A program made the position numbers and the translations under genes. A stretch of DNA of 12,660 nucleotides, taken from positions 1 to 12,660 of the forward strand of contig JAFYLN010000039.1 of the NCBI GenBank assembly GCA_017537045.1, given 5' to 3'. Every line of letters begins with the position of its first letter. The stretch's first letter is position 1. The stretch comes from Oscillospiraceae bacterium. GTDB taxonomy: Bacteria; Bacillota_A; Clostridia; Oscillospirales; Oscillospiraceae. The notes under the pieces were generated by a model, which did not search any database, was not told the DNA's origin, and saw only the letters and a list, made by a program, of their open reading frames with translations. Below are positions 12,343 to 12,660 of this stretch, in pieces.

Positions 12343-12604
12343 GCAACGCTCCGGGGGAGCGTTGCTTGCCGCCAGCTGGATGGCGGCAACACCATAAATT
12401 TCTCCGCAGGAGAAATTGCAGCGAATCGACCGCGGGTCATTTTTGGCGCAGCCAAAAATGAGACGAACTTCCGATGGGGCACCCCATAGGAAAAAGGCCC
12501 CCTTGTGTAAAGGGGGCTGGCAAAAATCTTTGATTTTTGACTGAGGGATTGACAACCCCTCCGAGCAGGCTTCTGCCTGCCCACCTCCCCTTCCACAGGG
12601 GAGG
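12343..12604. repeat. dense array of short perfect hairpins
   Basis: Within 262 bases lie these perfect stems: 12343-12365 (10 bp, GGG loop), 12366-12389 (9 bp), 12397-12417 (9 bp, GCA loop), 12438-12460 (10 bp, GCA loop), 12474-12487 (5-6 bp), 12497-12517 (8 bp), 12521-12539 (8 bp, TTT loop), 12565-12580 (6 bp, TTCT loop) and 12584-12604 (8 bp). Weaker ones are at 12428-12438 and 12544-12560. The stems differ in sequence, so it is not a simple tandem repeat. The closing part (CACCTCCCC..AGGGGAGGC) is of a type seen scattered between genes in gut Clostridia. No gene is seen from 12270 to 12660. Confidence 0.75.
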
Positions 12605-12660
12605 CTTTGGCGCGCTGCAGCCTGAGGAACATTCTTTGACAAAACCGGTCATAACACCGC

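Noticed and set aside
12343..12604. CRISPR array
   Set aside because: The units are different hairpins, not identical direct repeats with unique spacers of equal length, and no cas gene is present.
12205..12642. Minus-strand frames over the hairpin array and the tRNA-Lys gene
   Set aside because: They translate palindromes and part of a tRNA, and have no ribosome binding site or domain.

Overview
The window looks like chromosomal DNA of a low-to-moderate GC Gram-positive bacterium of the Clostridia, most likely a gut member of the Oscillospirales/Ruminococcaceae. The basis is consensus sigma-A promoters, strong purine-rich ribosome binding sites, GNNNN-loop terminators, diderm-lacking surface lipoproteins, a rumen/gut type GH11 xylanase, and intergenic palindromic repeats of the kind scattered through such genomes. 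The taxonomic placement is inference; no marker gene is present.

Layout. 1-215: GC-rich stretch without a convincing gene, closed by a terminator. 282-812 (+): GNAT acetyltransferase. 952-1179 (-): small XRE-type regulator, divergent from 1328-1987 (+), a lipoprotein with an OB-fold-like (tRNA_anti-like) region; an exact consensus promoter with inverted repeats lies between them. 2143-4109 (+) and 4276-5927 (+): two tandem, paralogous modules, each an ECF-type sigma factor translationally overlapping a single-pass membrane protein that is a probable anti-sigma factor. 6045-6782 (+): a lipid-anchored GH11 endo-xylanase. 6849-8096 (-) and 8634-11903 (-): two surface proteins built from SH3b repeats, one held by an N-terminal membrane anchor (5 SH3b), the other a 1089-residue lipoprotein with 6 SH3b domains, 6 InlB-B-like beta repeats and a C-terminal beta domain. 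12114-12269 (+): tRNA-Gln(TTG) and tRNA-Lys(TTT) with their own promoter and an 18-bp-stem terminator. 12343-12604: a dense run of short perfect hairpins.

How the parts may work together. The theme is the cell envelope: two sigma/anti-sigma pairs that could sense outside conditions, and four exported proteins (two lipoproteins on the left, two SH3b proteins on the right). Each sigma gene is preceded by a similar TGYAAC-N16-C[T/C]GT[A/G] element at almost the same distance from the start codon, which suggests that the two sigma factors read a shared or closely related promoter and control themselves and perhaps each other. The xylanase and the SH3b genes instead have vegetative promoters, so a direct regulatory link to the sigma factors is not shown by the sequence.

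Most transcription units are individually insulated by strong intrinsic terminators. Two intergenic regions (8255-8531 and 12343-12604) are packed with inverted repeats that are not explained by termination.
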